Below, piece by piece: positions 32,845-42,730 of a stretch of 64,000 nt of DNA (positions are counted from its first letter, which is position 1; each line of letters opens with the position of its first letter). The position numbers and the translations under genes are program-made. The notes under the pieces are model-generated. The model ran no database searches. It had not been told where the DNA came from and worked only from the letters and a program-made list of their open reading frames with translations. The stretch spans positions 1-64,000 of the forward strand of contig NZ_VFTZ01000024.1 of NCBI RefSeq assembly GCF_006440775.1, written 5' to 3'. Source of the DNA: Mesorhizobium sp. B2-7-2. GTDB taxonomy: Bacteria; Pseudomonadota; Alphaproteobacteria; Rhizobiales; Rhizobiaceae.

Positions 32845-34347
32845 CTAACCCTCATAGTGGTCGCGGACCAGCCTATCGAGCAGCCTCACGCCGAAACCCG
32901 AGCCCCAGGACTGGTTGATCTCGCTCGACGGGGCGCCCATCGCGGTGCCGGCGATGTCGAGATGCGCCCAGGGCGTGTCCTTGACGAAGCGCTGCAGGAA
33001 CTGCGCGGCGATGATGGCGCCGCCATAGCGGCCGCCGATGTTCTTCATGTCGGCGTTCTTGGAATCGATCAACTTGTCGTATTCGGGCCCGAGCGGCATG
33101 CGCCATAGCCGCTCCTGCGATGCCTGGCCGGCGCCGAAAAGCCGGCCGGCAAGCTCGTCATTGTTGGAGAAAAGGCCGGCGTAATGCTGGCCGAGCGCCA
33201 CCATGACGGCGCCGGTCAAGGTCGCCAGGTTGATCATGAATTTCGGCTTGAAACGGTCGTTGGCGTACCAGAGCGCGTCGGCCAGAACGAGGCGGCCTTC
33301 CGCATCGGTGTTGAGCACCTCGATGGTCTGGCCCGACATCGAGGTGACGATGTCGCCGGGACGCTGGGCATGGCCGTCGACGGCGTTCTCGACCAGGCCG
33401 ATGACGCCGACCACATTGGCCTTCGCCTTACGCGCAGCGAGCGCACGCATAAGGCCGGTGACGGCTGCGGCACCACCCATGTCGCCCTTCATGTCCTCCA
33501 TGCCCGAGGCCGGCTTCATCGAATTGCCGCCGGTGTCGAAGGTGACGCCCTTGCCGATGAAGGCGAGCGGCGCGCCCTTGGCCTTGCCGCCGTTCCAGCG
33601 CATCACAGCCAGGCGCGCGCCGCGCGGCGAGCCTTGCGCGACGCCGAGCAGCGAGCCCATGCCGAGCTTCTTCATCTCTTTTTCAGCCAAGATCTCGACC
33701 TCGACGCCGAGTTGCTCCAGCGCCTTGACGCGCTCGGCGAATTCGACGGGCCCAAGCGCATTGGCCGGCTCGTTGACCAGATCGCGCGCAAGCAGCACGC
33801 CGTCGACCACCGCTTCCTCGCCGGCGAAAGCCTTCTTTGCGGCAGCGGGATCGGCGCAGTGAATGGTTACCTTAGCGGGCTTGCCCGACTTCGTGTCGGA
33901 TTGGCCGTCTTCCTTGTCTTTCCTGGTCTTGTATTTGTCGAAGGAATAGCTGCGCAGCAGGATGCCGGCGGCGAGGCTCGCCGCCTGGCGACCGTCGGGC
34001 TGCAACTCCGGCAGATCGAGGATGACGGCCACCTCGGTCGCCTTGCGCAGCGAAGCGGCAACGGCGCCGCCGAGCTTCAGCCAGGCATTGTCGTCGAGGT
34101 TCGAGACCTTGCCGGCGCCGACCGCCACCAGCCGGTCGACCGGCGTTCCTTCCGGCGCCAGCACCTCGGCCGAGCTTGCGAATTTGCCGGAGAAATCGGC
34201 GACCGGAAAGGCGCGAGCCAATGCACCAGCCGGATCGCAGGCTTTCGCCGCCTCGCCGAGCCCGCCGTCATCGGCCGCGAAGACGAAGACGCTGCCCTTT
34301 TTAGGCGCGGCGAATTTGGCGAAGGAAATGGATGGTCTCGACGTCAT
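32845..34347 (-). CDS. pepA: leucyl aminopeptidase (M17 family)
   Basis: 500 residues from the ATG at 34347. The C-terminal catalytic domain carries the two-metal signature: GKGVTFDTGGNSMKPASGM with Lys/Asp, and NTDAEGRLVLAD (NTDAEGRL is diagnostic for M17). It removes N-terminal amino acids in the cytoplasm and in some species also binds DNA. Upstream of holC and divergent from lptF. Confidence 0.95.
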   Translation of the reverse strand: MTSRPSISFAKFAAPKKGSVFVFAADDGGLGEAAKACDPAGALARAFPVADFSGKFASSAEVLAPEGTPVDRLVAVGAGKVSNLDDNAWLKLGGAVAASLRKATEVAVILDLPELQPDGRQAASLAAGILLRSYSFDKYKTRKDKEDGQSDTKSGKPAKVTIHCADPAAAKKAFAGEEAVVDGVLLARDLVNEPANALGPVEFAERVKALEQLGVEVEILAEKEMKKLGMGSLLGVAQGSPRGARLAVMRWNGGKAKGAPLAFIGKGVTFDTGGNSMKPASGMEDMKGDMGGAAAVTGLMRALAARKAKANVVGVIGLVENAVDGHAQRPGDIVTSMSGQTIEVLNTDAEGRLVLADALWYANDRFKPKFMINLATLTGAVMVALGQHYAGLFSNNDELAGRLFGAGQASQERLWRMPLGPEYDKLIDSKNADMKNIGGRYGGAIIAAQFLQRFVKDTPWAHLDIAGTAMGAPSSEINQSWGSGFGVRLLDRLVRDHYEG

Positions 34348-34724
34348 CAGGTCCTGCTTTCGGGGATGGCCGTAAGGTGCCGGCAAAGGTAATTTTCAAC
34401 GGGCGAGCGGTTTGGCAAGCGTGCGCGACATTTGGTCGTTTTCCGCCATTTGGCAAGACTTTGGCCGAAATCGCGGTCTATATCGGCGCCACCATAGACA
34501 AAGGATTCGCCTCGGCACGACCTTAGCTTGCTGCCGCAACCTGCTGTTAACCATCGATGTTTTGCATTTCTTATTCATTGGCGCGGAGACTCCGCCACGC
34601 CGGGGCACGTGGCGTGGGGCGACAAACCGGAGCGAGCCGCCCATGACGCAGTTGTGCGGGCGCCGCCGGATCACTACCTTGTCGGCGGGCATGATGCCGT
34701 TCGGCAAAATCGAGAAAAGCCTTC
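34348..34724. other. divergent promoter region between pepA and lptF
   Basis: 377 bp without a credible gene. A CTATAT at 34478-34483 is a possible -10 for the lptF operon but no good -35 is at the right spacing. Short open frames on both strands have no family features. Confidence 0.5.
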
Positions 34725-35921
34725 ATGAAGGTCGTTGAACGCTACATCATGCGCCGCGCGCTGACGATGTTCCTCGCGGCGCTGGTCTGGACGCTGGCGA
34801 TCGTGTGGACCACGCAGGTTCTGGCCAAGATCGACCTCGTCACCGACAATGGCCAGTCGGCGCTGACTTTCTTCGAAGTCGCAGCACTCATCATCCCCTC
34901 GATCATCCCGATCGTGGTGCCGTTCGCCCTGGTGGTGGCGGTGGCGCAGACGCTGAGCGCCATGAACACCGATTCGGAGCTCGCCGTGCTCGGCGCCGCC
35001 GGCGCCTCACGCTGGACGATCGCGCGGCCGATCCTGCTGCTCGCGATAGCGGCTTGCGCGTTTTCCTTCATCGTCGACAACGCCATCGATCCCTATGCCA
35101 GGCAGAAGAACCGCCAGCTGGTGGCAGCATCGCGCGCCGACCTTCTGTCGCTGATCATCCAGGAAGGCACGTTCCGCAAGATTGACGAAGGCCTGTTCCT
35201 GCAGGTTGGCGAGCGGCTTCCCGGCAACCGGCTCGGCGGCATCTTCGTGGCCGATTCACGCGAGGAAGGCGCCAGCCTGACCTACTATGCCAAGACCGGC
35301 AGCATCGTCGAAAAGGGCGACGAGAAGGTGCTGATGATGAATGACGGCGTCATCAACCGCAAATCGGTGACCGGCGACCTCTCCGTCATCCGCTTCACCT
35401 CCTACGCCTTCGACATGTCGGCGTTCATGTCGGCGGCGAACGACATCACGCTTTTGCCTAAGGACCGCACGACGCAATATCTGCTCAACCCGGACCCCAA
35501 CGACAAGATGTTCCAGCGCGAACCGGGCAGCTACCGGGCGGAGCTCAACCAGCGTCTCGCCGAATGGTCCTATTCGCTGGTGTTCGCGCTGATCGCTCTT
35601 GCCGTTGCGGGCGACGCGCGCTCGCACCGGGAGGCGCGCATCAATCCGCTGATCACGGCAATCGCGATAGCGCTTTTCGTGCGATGGCTGGGCTTCTTCG
35701 CCGCAGGCAAGGCCGACAGGGTCTGGTACTATGTCTACCTGCTCTACGCCATACCGCTCATCGCCTCGGCGGTTTCGATCTGGTTCATCGTATCGTCGCG
35801 CACCATGGAATTGCCGGTCAGCTGGGCGGACTGGCTGACGGGCCTCGCCAAGCGTGCCGGCGACAACTGGACAACATTCAAGCTCTGGCTCGTCCGGCGC
35901 ACTTCCGGCCAGGGAGCCTGA
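34725..35921 (+). CDS. lptF: LPS export ABC transporter permease LptF
   Basis: 398 residues. With LptG and the ATPase LptB it extracts lipopolysaccharide from the inner membrane. YjgP/YjgQ fold: three N-terminal helices (MRRALTMFLAALVWTLAIVW; FFEVAALIIPSIIPIVVPFA; ARPILLLAIAACAFSFIVDN), a periplasmic beta-jellyroll, and three C-terminal helices. The MNTDSELAVLGAAGASRW loop is the LptB-coupling helix. lptG follows 2 bp after the stop. Confidence 0.95.
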   Translation: MKVVERYIMRRALTMFLAALVWTLAIVWTTQVLAKIDLVTDNGQSALTFFEVAALIIPSIIPIVVPFALVVAVAQTLSAMNTDSELAVLGAAGASRWTIARPILLLAIAACAFSFIVDNAIDPYARQKNRQLVAASRADLLSLIIQEGTFRKIDEGLFLQVGERLPGNRLGGIFVADSREEGASLTYYAKTGSIVEKGDEKVLMMNDGVINRKSVTGDLSVIRFTSYAFDMSAFMSAANDITLLPKDRTTQYLLNPDPNDKMFQREPGSYRAELNQRLAEWSYSLVFALIALAVAGDARSHREARINPLITAIAIALFVRWLGFFAAGKADRVWYYVYLLYAIPLIASAVSIWFIVSSRTMELPVSWADWLTGLAKRAGDNWTTFKLWLVRRTSGQGA

Positions 35922-35923
35922 CC

Positions 35924-37006
35924 ATGGGCTGGACGCTGGGCCGCTATTTCTTCTTCCGTTACGTCTCGATCACCTTCTGGTTCTTCCTCGGCCTGCTGGC
36001 GCTGGTTTTCCTGATCGACTTTACCGAGCTTTCCGGCCGCACGACCGGGCTGCCCGGCTTCACTTACGGCACAGCCTTCGCCATCTCGGCGCTCAGGATG
36101 CCGATGATCATGCTGCAGACGGTGCCGTTCGTCGGACTGTTCTCGGCAATGGCAACGCTGGTGTCGCTCAACCGCCGCTACGAGCTGGTGATCGCCCGCT
36201 CGGCCGGCGTCTCGGCCTGGCAGTTCCTGTTTCCGTGCTGCGTCGGCGCGCTGATGTTCGGCGTGCTGTCGGTCGCCGTGATCAATCCGATCGCCGCGCA
36301 CGGCTTTTCCTGGTCCGAGCAGATGGAGAACGATCTGCGGGCCGGCAAGTCGAATGCCGTGACGACCAACGTCACGCCGTGGCTCAGGCAGAAGACCGAA
36401 TCGGGCGACACCATCATCGGCGCCCGCGCCATCCTCAATCAGGGGCTGGAGATGGCGGACGCGGTGTTTTTCATCCTCGACCCGCAGGGCAACATCGCCG
36501 AACGCAAGGATGCAGCCAAAGCCTTCCTGCGCGACGGCTATTGGGAATTGCAGGACGTAAAGGTCTTCAAGGGGGGCAATATCCAGGCGCTGCCGTCCGA
36601 CAGGGTGCCGACCAATCTCAAGCCGGAATTCGTGCAGGAGCGCCTGGCGCGCCCGGAAACCATCCCCTTCTACGAGCTGCCGCGCAAGATCGAGGTTGCC
36701 CGTTCCTTCGGGCTCAAGGCAAACGCCTTCTCCATGCAGTTTGATTCGCTGGTGGCCTTGCCGTTCCTCCTCGTCGCCATGACGCTGATTGCTGCAACGG
36801 TTTCAATGCGATTTGCGCGAATGGGACAATCGGCAACGATGATTCTGGGTGGCGTCGTGGCCGGCTTTCTGCTTTATGTCGTTTCGGTACTGGTCAAGGC
36901 ATTCGGTGTAGCCGGATTCGTGCCTACTGTGGTGGCTGCATGGGTTCCGGTTGTCGTGGCTATGTTCTTTGGGGTGACGTTTCTGCTATACAAGGAAGAC
37001 GGCTAG
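35924..37006 (+). CDS. lptG: LPS export ABC transporter permease LptG
   Basis: 360 residues, ATG at 35924. YjgP/YjgQ family like LptF: FFRYVSITFWFFLGLLALVF, coupling region LVSLNRRYELVIARSAGVSA, periplasmic domain, then FLLVAMTLIAATVSMRFARM and two more helices. Its stop codon TAG shares a base with the lptD GTG start, so the three genes form one translation unit. Confidence 0.95.
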   Translation: MGWTLGRYFFFRYVSITFWFFLGLLALVFLIDFTELSGRTTGLPGFTYGTAFAISALRMPMIMLQTVPFVGLFSAMATLVSLNRRYELVIARSAGVSAWQFLFPCCVGALMFGVLSVAVINPIAAHGFSWSEQMENDLRAGKSNAVTTNVTPWLRQKTESGDTIIGARAILNQGLEMADAVFFILDPQGNIAERKDAAKAFLRDGYWELQDVKVFKGGNIQALPSDRVPTNLKPEFVQERLARPETIPFYELPRKIEVARSFGLKANAFSMQFDSLVALPFLLVAMTLIAATVSMRFARMGQSATMILGGVVAGFLLYVVSVLVKAFGVAGFVPTVVAAWVPVVVAMFFGVTFLLYKEDG

Positions 37007-39417
37007 TGAGGGAGGCGGTTTTGCGCAGCCATAGGCAGGCCGGTTTGGCACGCCTCTATGGGGCGACTGCTTTGGCGTGTCTGTTCGCTTGCGCGGTGCC
37101 GACGGCATCCGCGCTGGCGCAGCAGATCACTGCCAAGTCCGTCCCTTCCGGCACGCAGATGCTGCTGGCCGCCGATACGCTTGTCTATGACAACGACAAG
37201 CATACGGTGACGGCCGTCGGCGGCGTGCAGATCGACTATGGCGGCAACAAGCTGGTCGCCCAGCGCGTGGTGTACAACCGCGACACCAAGCGCCTTGTCG
37301 CCAGCGGCGCCGTCGAGTTGATCAACAGCGACGGCACCAAGGTCAATTCTGACCATATCGACATCACCGACGACTTCGCCGACGGCTTTCTCAATGCGCT
37401 GCGCGTCGAGACGATAGACAAAGCCTATTTCGCCGCCGAGAGCGCGGAGCGCATGGGCGGCGTGCTCACCACCTTCCACAACGGCGTCTACACCGCCTGC
37501 GAACCTTGCGAGGACAAGCCGGACAAAGCGCCGACCTGGCGCATCAAGGCGCGAAAGATCATCTGGAACGGCGAGAAGAAGACGGTCCGCTTCGAGAACT
37601 CGAATTTCGAATTCTTCGGCTACCCGCTCGCCTATCTGCCGGCCTTCGAGATCGCCGACCCGACGGTGAAGCACAAGAGCGGCTTCCTGATCCCCGGCAT
37701 CGTCTACAACAACCATCTCGGCGTCGGCGTCAAAGTCCCGTATTACTTCGCCCTGTCTCCGACCTATGACCTGACCGTCACCGGCAGCGGCTATACCAAG
37801 CAGGGTTTCCTCGGCGAGGCCGAGTGGCGCCAGCGCTTCAACAGCGGCCAGTACACGCTGAAGATCGCCGGCATCAATCAGCAGGATCCCGGCGCATTTG
37901 TCGATGCCGCCGGCCATAATGTGAATTCGGGGCCTGTCAACGATCCGAACAAGTTCCGCGGCATGATGGGCACCAAGGGCCAGTTCGCCATCAACGAGCG
38001 CTGGGACTTCGGCTGGGACGTGCTGCTCCAGACCGACAAGAATTTCTCGCGCACCTACAACATCGAAGGCTACAACGACCTCGTCCACCAGTCGTCGATC
38101 TATCTGACGGGCTTGAGCGACCGCAATTATTTCGACGTTCGCGCCATGCGCTTCGAGGTGCAGGAAGACACGCTCTCCAGCGATCCGACGGCGCGTTCCG
38201 CCAAGCAGCCCTGGGTGCTGCCGTCGCTCGACTACGCCTATATCCCCGACACGTCGGTGGCCGGCGGCCAATTGTCGTTCAACGTCAATACACGCGTGAT
38301 CAGCCGCAACCGGCTGGATGCTGTTCTGGCCAATCCGGTCGTCGACACTTCCATCAACAATGTGCGCGGCATCGAAGGCGAGTCGAGCCGGTTGACGGCG
38401 GAAGCCGAATGGAAGCGCACCTTCACCACAGATGGCGGCCTGCAACTGACGCCGCTGCTCGCGTTGCGCGGCGATGCCGGTTACGTCAACGCCAATTCGG
38501 CTTCGCTCGATGCCGTCAACCAGATGGCGGAAAATTTGAAGGAAAGCGGCGACATGCGTTCCTCGCTGGCCCGCTACATGGCCACGCTCGGCCTCGAGGC
38601 GCGTTGGCCGCTGTTGTTCTCGATGCCCAACTCCAGCCATGTACTGGAGCCGACGGCGCAGGTCTTCGTGCGTCCGAACGAGCAATATGTCGGCGGGCTG
38701 GCCGTCCCGAACGAAGACGCGCAGAGCTTCGTCTTCGATGCCACCACGCTGTTCGAACGCGACAAATTCTCGGGCTATGACCGCATAGAAGGCGGCACGC
38801 GCGCCAATGTCGGCTTCCGGTATTCAGGCGCCTATGACAATGGTTGGGCCACGAACGCAATTTTCGGCCAGTCCTACCAGCTCGCGGGCGAAAACTCCTT
38901 TGCCGCGCCCGACCTCGTCAATGTCGGGGCCGAGTCCGGCCTGGACAAGCAGACCTCGGATTATGTCGGTCTTGTCGGCTTCAACAGCCCGAGCGGTTTC
39001 TCCGGCTCGCTGAGCGGGCGTTTCGACGAGCAGAGTTTCGAGGTCAGGCGCGCCGAAGTGAAGGCTGCCTATTCCAGCCTGCCGATATCGCTCAGCGCCA
39101 AATATGCCTTCATCGAGGCGCAGCCGCTCTATGGGTTCACCACCGACCGACACGAGCTCACGCTCGGCGCTTCGACCCATCTGGCGCAGAACTGGCGGCT
39201 GTTCGGCACCGGCACTTACGACATCGAGACAAATGTGCTGGTCAAGGACGGCGTCGGCTTCGCCTACAACGATACCTGCTTCACTTACATCATGACGTAT
39301 TCGCAGACGCGTGACACCGTCACCAAGGAAGTGTCGCAGAACATCGGTTTCAACCTGTCGTTCCGCACGCTCGGCGATTTCGGTTCGTCAACAAGCGCGG
39401 TCGATACCATCCAGTGA
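37006..39417 (+). CDS. lptD: LPS-assembly protein LptD
   Basis: 803 residues starting at the GTG at 37006 that overlaps the lptG stop. Signal peptide (LYGATALACLFACAVPTASA, cleavage near ALAQQ), an OstA/LptA-like beta-jellyroll (LLAADTLVYDNDKHTVTAVG ...) in the first 200 residues, then a large C-terminal beta-barrel. An early Cys pair (CEPCED) and a late Cys (NDTCFTY) are present, though fewer than in E. coli. It inserts LPS in the outer membrane with LptE. The barrel does not end in the usual Phe. Confidence 0.95.
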   Translation: MREAVLRSHRQAGLARLYGATALACLFACAVPTASALAQQITAKSVPSGTQMLLAADTLVYDNDKHTVTAVGGVQIDYGGNKLVAQRVVYNRDTKRLVASGAVELINSDGTKVNSDHIDITDDFADGFLNALRVETIDKAYFAAESAERMGGVLTTFHNGVYTACEPCEDKPDKAPTWRIKARKIIWNGEKKTVRFENSNFEFFGYPLAYLPAFEIADPTVKHKSGFLIPGIVYNNHLGVGVKVPYYFALSPTYDLTVTGSGYTKQGFLGEAEWRQRFNSGQYTLKIAGINQQDPGAFVDAAGHNVNSGPVNDPNKFRGMMGTKGQFAINERWDFGWDVLLQTDKNFSRTYNIEGYNDLVHQSSIYLTGLSDRNYFDVRAMRFEVQEDTLSSDPTARSAKQPWVLPSLDYAYIPDTSVAGGQLSFNVNTRVISRNRLDAVLANPVVDTSINNVRGIEGESSRLTAEAEWKRTFTTDGGLQLTPLLALRGDAGYVNANSASLDAVNQMAENLKESGDMRSSLARYMATLGLEARWPLLFSMPNSSHVLEPTAQVFVRPNEQYVGGLAVPNEDAQSFVFDATTLFERDKFSGYDRIEGGTRANVGFRYSGAYDNGWATNAIFGQSYQLAGENSFAAPDLVNVGAESGLDKQTSDYVGLVGFNSPSGFSGSLSGRFDEQSFEVRRAEVKAAYSSLPISLSAKYAFIEAQPLYGFTTDRHELTLGASTHLAQNWRLFGTGTYDIETNVLVKDGVGFAYNDTCFTYIMTYSQTRDTVTKEVSQNIGFNLSFRTLGDFGSSTSAVDTIQ

Positions 39418-39652
39418 TCAAGCGGCGGGCGCGCGGTCTCCGAGCCGTGCGCCGGCTGGGGCGCTGATGGGCTTTGGTCTTGATTTGGAGCGTGTTCCTT
39501 CGAGAATGGGCCGCGTTTCCCGGGGCCATGCGCCGGCGACATCGTTTCGCCGCATAAGATGGGCATGGGGTCGACTGCATCGCGCAGGCGTTCGGAGGAC
39601 GCGCGGCGCCGCGATGGCGGAAAATCGGGATGGGGAAAATTAGGAAGGTAAG

Positions 39653-40573
39653 ATGAGGAAATACCTGTTTTCAGCGGGATTCGCGCTTCTGGTGGCGGCC
39701 TCGATTTCGGTCACGGCTGTCGTGCGGCCTGCTTTCGCCGCTGAGATCAAGTATGTCGTCAACAACATCGCGATCACCACCGGCGACATCGCGCACCGCG
39801 CCGCCTTCTTCAAGCTGCAGCACAAGAAGGGCGATGCCGCGCAGGAGATGATCGACCAGACGCTGCGCCTGGCCGAGGCCAAGCGGCTGGGCATCCGCAT
39901 CAGCGATCAGCAGGTCGAAGCCGCCTACCAGCGCTTCGCCTCGGGCAACAAGATGCCGCTGGCGAAACTCGACGCGATCATGACGCAGTCGGGCGTCACC
40001 AAGGAACATTTCAAGGAATTCATCCGTGCCCAGATGGCCTGGAACCAAGCGCTCAGCGCGCGCTACCGCTCCGGCGAAGGCGGCTCGGTGACCGAGCAGG
40101 ACGCCGTGCGGCGCATGCTCGACAAGGGCGGCGCCAAGCCGACCGCGACGGAATACATGCTGCAGCAGGTGATCTTCGTGGTGCCGGCATCGGAGCGCGC
40201 CGGCACACTCGCCAAGCGCAAGCGCGAGGCCGACGCCATGCGCGCCCGCTTCAGCGGCTGCAGCACCACGCGGGAATTCGCCAAGGGCCTGATCGACGTC
40301 ACCGTGCGCGACCTCGGCCGCGTGCTGGCGCCGCAATTGCCGTCCGACTGGGCCGAGCAGATCAAGGCGACCAAGGTCGGCGCCGCGACGCCGACCCGCG
40401 AGACCGAGCGCGGCGTCGAGTTCATCGGCATCTGCTCCTCGCGCGAGGTTTCCGACGACAAGGCCGCGCAGATGGTGTTCCAGGCCGAAGGCAGCAACGA
40501 CAAGGACGCCGACGAGCTCAGCAAGAAATATGTCGCCGAGCTGCGCCAGAAGGCCAAGATCGTCGAACGCTAG
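39653..40573 (+). CDS. SurA-like peptidyl-prolyl isomerase/periplasmic chaperone
   Basis: 306 residues. Signal peptide 1-29 (FSAGFALLVAASISVTAVVR, cleavage near AFAAE). A SurA N-terminal domain follows: IKYVVNNIAITTGDIAHRAA, EEMIDQTLRLAEAKRLGIRI-type helices. One parvulin-like domain (ATEYMLQQVIFVVPASE ... TVRDLGRV) is present but diverged. It helps fold outer-membrane proteins such as LptD, in keeping with its place between lptD and pdxA. 235 bp separate it from lptD, with no gene seen. Confidence 0.88.
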   Translation: MRKYLFSAGFALLVAASISVTAVVRPAFAAEIKYVVNNIAITTGDIAHRAAFFKLQHKKGDAAQEMIDQTLRLAEAKRLGIRISDQQVEAAYQRFASGNKMPLAKLDAIMTQSGVTKEHFKEFIRAQMAWNQALSARYRSGEGGSVTEQDAVRRMLDKGGAKPTATEYMLQQVIFVVPASERAGTLAKRKREADAMRARFSGCSTTREFAKGLIDVTVRDLGRVLAPQLPSDWAEQIKATKVGAATPTRETERGVEFIGICSSREVSDDKAAQMVFQAEGSNDKDADELSKKYVAELRQKAKIVER

Positions 40574-40798
40574 AGCCGGATGATATCAGGTCGAGTCGAC
40601 CTGATATCCGAATCCGTCTCTAAACCGAAGAAACGAAGCATGATGTCGCCCGGAGCCCGCTGCATACTTTTCGGCATCATGCTCTGAGCCGGATGATTTC
40701 AGGTCGGTCCGACCTGAAATCCGAATCCGTCTCCAAACCGAAGAAACGAAGCATGATGTCGCCAGAAGACCGCTGCATGCTTTTCGGCATCATGCTCT
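40573..40798. repeat. two tandem copies of a 113-bp repeat
   Basis: Copy 1 is 40573-40685 and copy 2 is 40686-40798, differing at a few positions. Each unit starts GAGCCGGATGAT, contains an internal palindrome (ATCAGGTCGAGTCGACCTGAT in copy 1 and a matched changed pair in copy 2), a constant block (AATCCGTCTC, AAACCGAAGAAACG) and ends with a family A palindrome (AGCATGATGTCG ... GGCATCATGCT). The paired changes in the palindromes suggest the hairpins are maintained. Confidence 0.9.
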
Positions 40799-40835
40799 GA
40801 GCGACAAGCGTGCGATACCGCAGCCAGCCGACCGC

Positions 40836-41870
40836 ATGAGCACGCAGAAGACCCACGCGCCGCTGGCGCTCAGTGTTGGCGATCCCTCGGGCATCGGGCC
40901 CGAGATCGCCATCGCCGCCTGGCAGGCTGGCGACAGCGCCGGTGTGCCGCCCTTCTACCTGCTTGCCGACCCCGCTTTGATCGAAGCCCGCGCCCGCCTG
41001 GTCGGCGCGAATGTGACGATCGTCGAGACCTTGCCCGGACAGGCGGCGCACCACTTTGCCCGGGCTCTGCCTGTCGTTCCGCTCGATGCGCGTCATTTCG
41101 ACAGCCCGGGAGAGCCGAACCCGGCCAACGCCGCCGGCACCATCGAAGCCATCGACCGCGCCGTCGCCGACTGTCTCGCCGGCCACGCCGCGGCGATAGT
41201 CACCTGCCCGATCGCCAAGAAGCCGCTTTATGATGCCGGATTTGGCTTTCCCGGCCACACCGAATATCTGGCGCATCTGGCTTCGCGCCACACCGGCAGG
41301 GACGTGACGCCGGTGATGTTGCTGGCGGGACCGGATCTGCGCACCGTTCCGGTCACCATCCACATCGCTTTGGCCGAAGTGCCGAAGCTGCTCACGACGG
41401 AGCTGATCGTCGCGACCGCGCGCATCACCGCCGCCGATCTCGAGACCCGCTTCGGCATTGCGCGGCCGAAGCTTGCGATTGCCGGGCTCAACCCGCATGC
41501 CGGCGAAGGCGGCGCCATGGGCCTGGAGGATGCTGCGATCGTGACCCCGGCCGTCGAGATGCTCAAAGCGGAAGGGATCAACGCGATCGGACCGCTGCCG
41601 GCCGACACGATGTTTCATCCGCGCGCGCGCGCTTCCTATGACGCGGCGCTCTGCATGTATCACGACCAGGCGCTGATCCCGGCCAAGACCTTAGCCTTCG
41701 ACGAGGCGGTGAACGTGACGCTGGGCCTGCCGTTCATCCGAACCTCGCCCGATCACGGCACCGCTTTCGACATTGCCGGCAAGGGTATTGCGCGCGCCGA
41801 CAGCCTGATCGCCGCGCTAAGGCTGGCGCGCCGGCTGGCCGACAGCGGACGGCAGGCCACCGCCGCGTGA
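40836..41870 (+). CDS. pdxA: 4-hydroxythreonine-4-phosphate dehydrogenase
   Basis: 344 residues. PdxA acts in the DXP-dependent branch of pyridoxal phosphate synthesis. Signature blocks: LSVGDPSGIGPEIA at the N terminus, ATVTCPIAKKPLYD, GHTEYLAHLASR with a metal His, and CMYHDQALIPAKTL with the second metal His. The start lies 37 bp after the tandem repeat. Confidence 0.96.
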   Translation: MSTQKTHAPLALSVGDPSGIGPEIAIAAWQAGDSAGVPPFYLLADPALIEARARLVGANVTIVETLPGQAAHHFARALPVVPLDARHFDSPGEPNPANAAGTIEAIDRAVADCLAGHAAAIVTCPIAKKPLYDAGFGFPGHTEYLAHLASRHTGRDVTPVMLLAGPDLRTVPVTIHIALAEVPKLLTTELIVATARITAADLETRFGIARPKLAIAGLNPHAGEGGAMGLEDAAIVTPAVEMLKAEGINAIGPLPADTMFHPRARASYDAALCMYHDQALIPAKTLAFDEAVNVTLGLPFIRTSPDHGTAFDIAGKGIARADSLIAALRLARRLADSGRQATAA

Positions 41871-41877
41871 GGATCCA

Positions 41878-42723
41878 TTGAGCGGGCGCACCACAATCGA
41901 CGGGTTGCCGCCGTTGCGCGAGGTGATCGAGCGGCATGGCCTGCAGGCCAAGAAGGCGCTCGGGCAGAATTTTCTGCTCGACCTCAACCTGACAGGCAAG
42001 ATCGCGCGCGCCGCCGGCGATCTCGGCGAGGCGACGGTGATCGAGGTCGGCCCGGGTCCGGGCGGACTGACGCGGGCGCTTCTCTTCAACGGCGCGCGGC
42101 GCGTGATCGCCATCGAGCGCGACGAGCGCTGCCTCGAAGCGCTGGCCGAGGTCTCCAGCCATTATCCCGGTCGCCTGGAGGTCATTCCCGGCGATGCGTT
42201 GAAGACGGATTTTGCCGCGCTTGCCGGCGCGGCGAATGGCGGGCCGGTGAAGATCGTTGCCAACCTGCCCTACAATATCGGCACCGAGCTTCTGATCCGC
42301 TGGTTGACGGTGGCCGATTGGCCGCCCTTCTACCAATCGATGACGCTGATGTTCCAGCGCGAGGTGGCGGAGCGCATCACGGCGGTCCCGGACAGCGACG
42401 GCTATGGCCGGCTCGGCGTCCTGGCCGGCTGGCGCACCGAGGCGAAGATCGCCTTCGACGTGCCGCCGCAGGCATTCACGCCGCCGCCGAAGGTCACTTC
42501 ATCGGTGGTGCATCTGGTGCCGCGCTTATCTCCGCTGCCGGTGGATGCCAGAAAATTGGGCCGGGTCACCGAGGCCGCCTTCGGCCAGCGCCGCAAGATG
42601 CTAAGGCAAAGCGTGAAGAGCCTTGGCGGCGAGGCGCTGCTGCTACGGGCCGGCATCGACCCGACGCGGCGGGCGGAGACGCTCAGCGTGGAAGAGTTTG
42701 TCAGGCTGACAAACGCGGTGTAG
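41878..42723 (+). CDS. rsmA: 16S rRNA (adenine(1518)-N(6)/adenine(1519)-N(6))-dimethyltransferase
   Basis: 281 residues from a TTG start six bases after GAGGATC; also called ksgA. Motifs in order: KALGQNFLLDLNL, the SAM loop VIEVGPGPGGLTRALL, EGRLEVIPGDAL-type acidic strand, and the catalytic NLPYNIGT. It dimethylates two adenines near the 3' end of 16S rRNA. Starts 7 bp after pdxA. Confidence 0.95.
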   Translation: MSGRTTIDGLPPLREVIERHGLQAKKALGQNFLLDLNLTGKIARAAGDLGEATVIEVGPGPGGLTRALLFNGARRVIAIERDERCLEALAEVSSHYPGRLEVIPGDALKTDFAALAGAANGGPVKIVANLPYNIGTELLIRWLTVADWPPFYQSMTLMFQREVAERITAVPDSDGYGRLGVLAGWRTEAKIAFDVPPQAFTPPPKVTSSVVHLVPRLSPLPVDARKLGRVTEAAFGQRRKMLRQSVKSLGGEALLLRAGIDPTRRAETLSVEEFVRLTNAV

Positions 42724-42730
42724 CTGCGCC

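Noticed and set aside
34396..34707. 103-residue leftward frame between pepA and lptF
   Set aside because: No ribosome-binding sequence, no domain, and it fills a region that must hold two divergent promoters.
37003..38685. 560-residue leftward open frame
   Set aside because: Antisense to lptD, whose frame has clear domain structure; the antisense protein has no recognisable motif.
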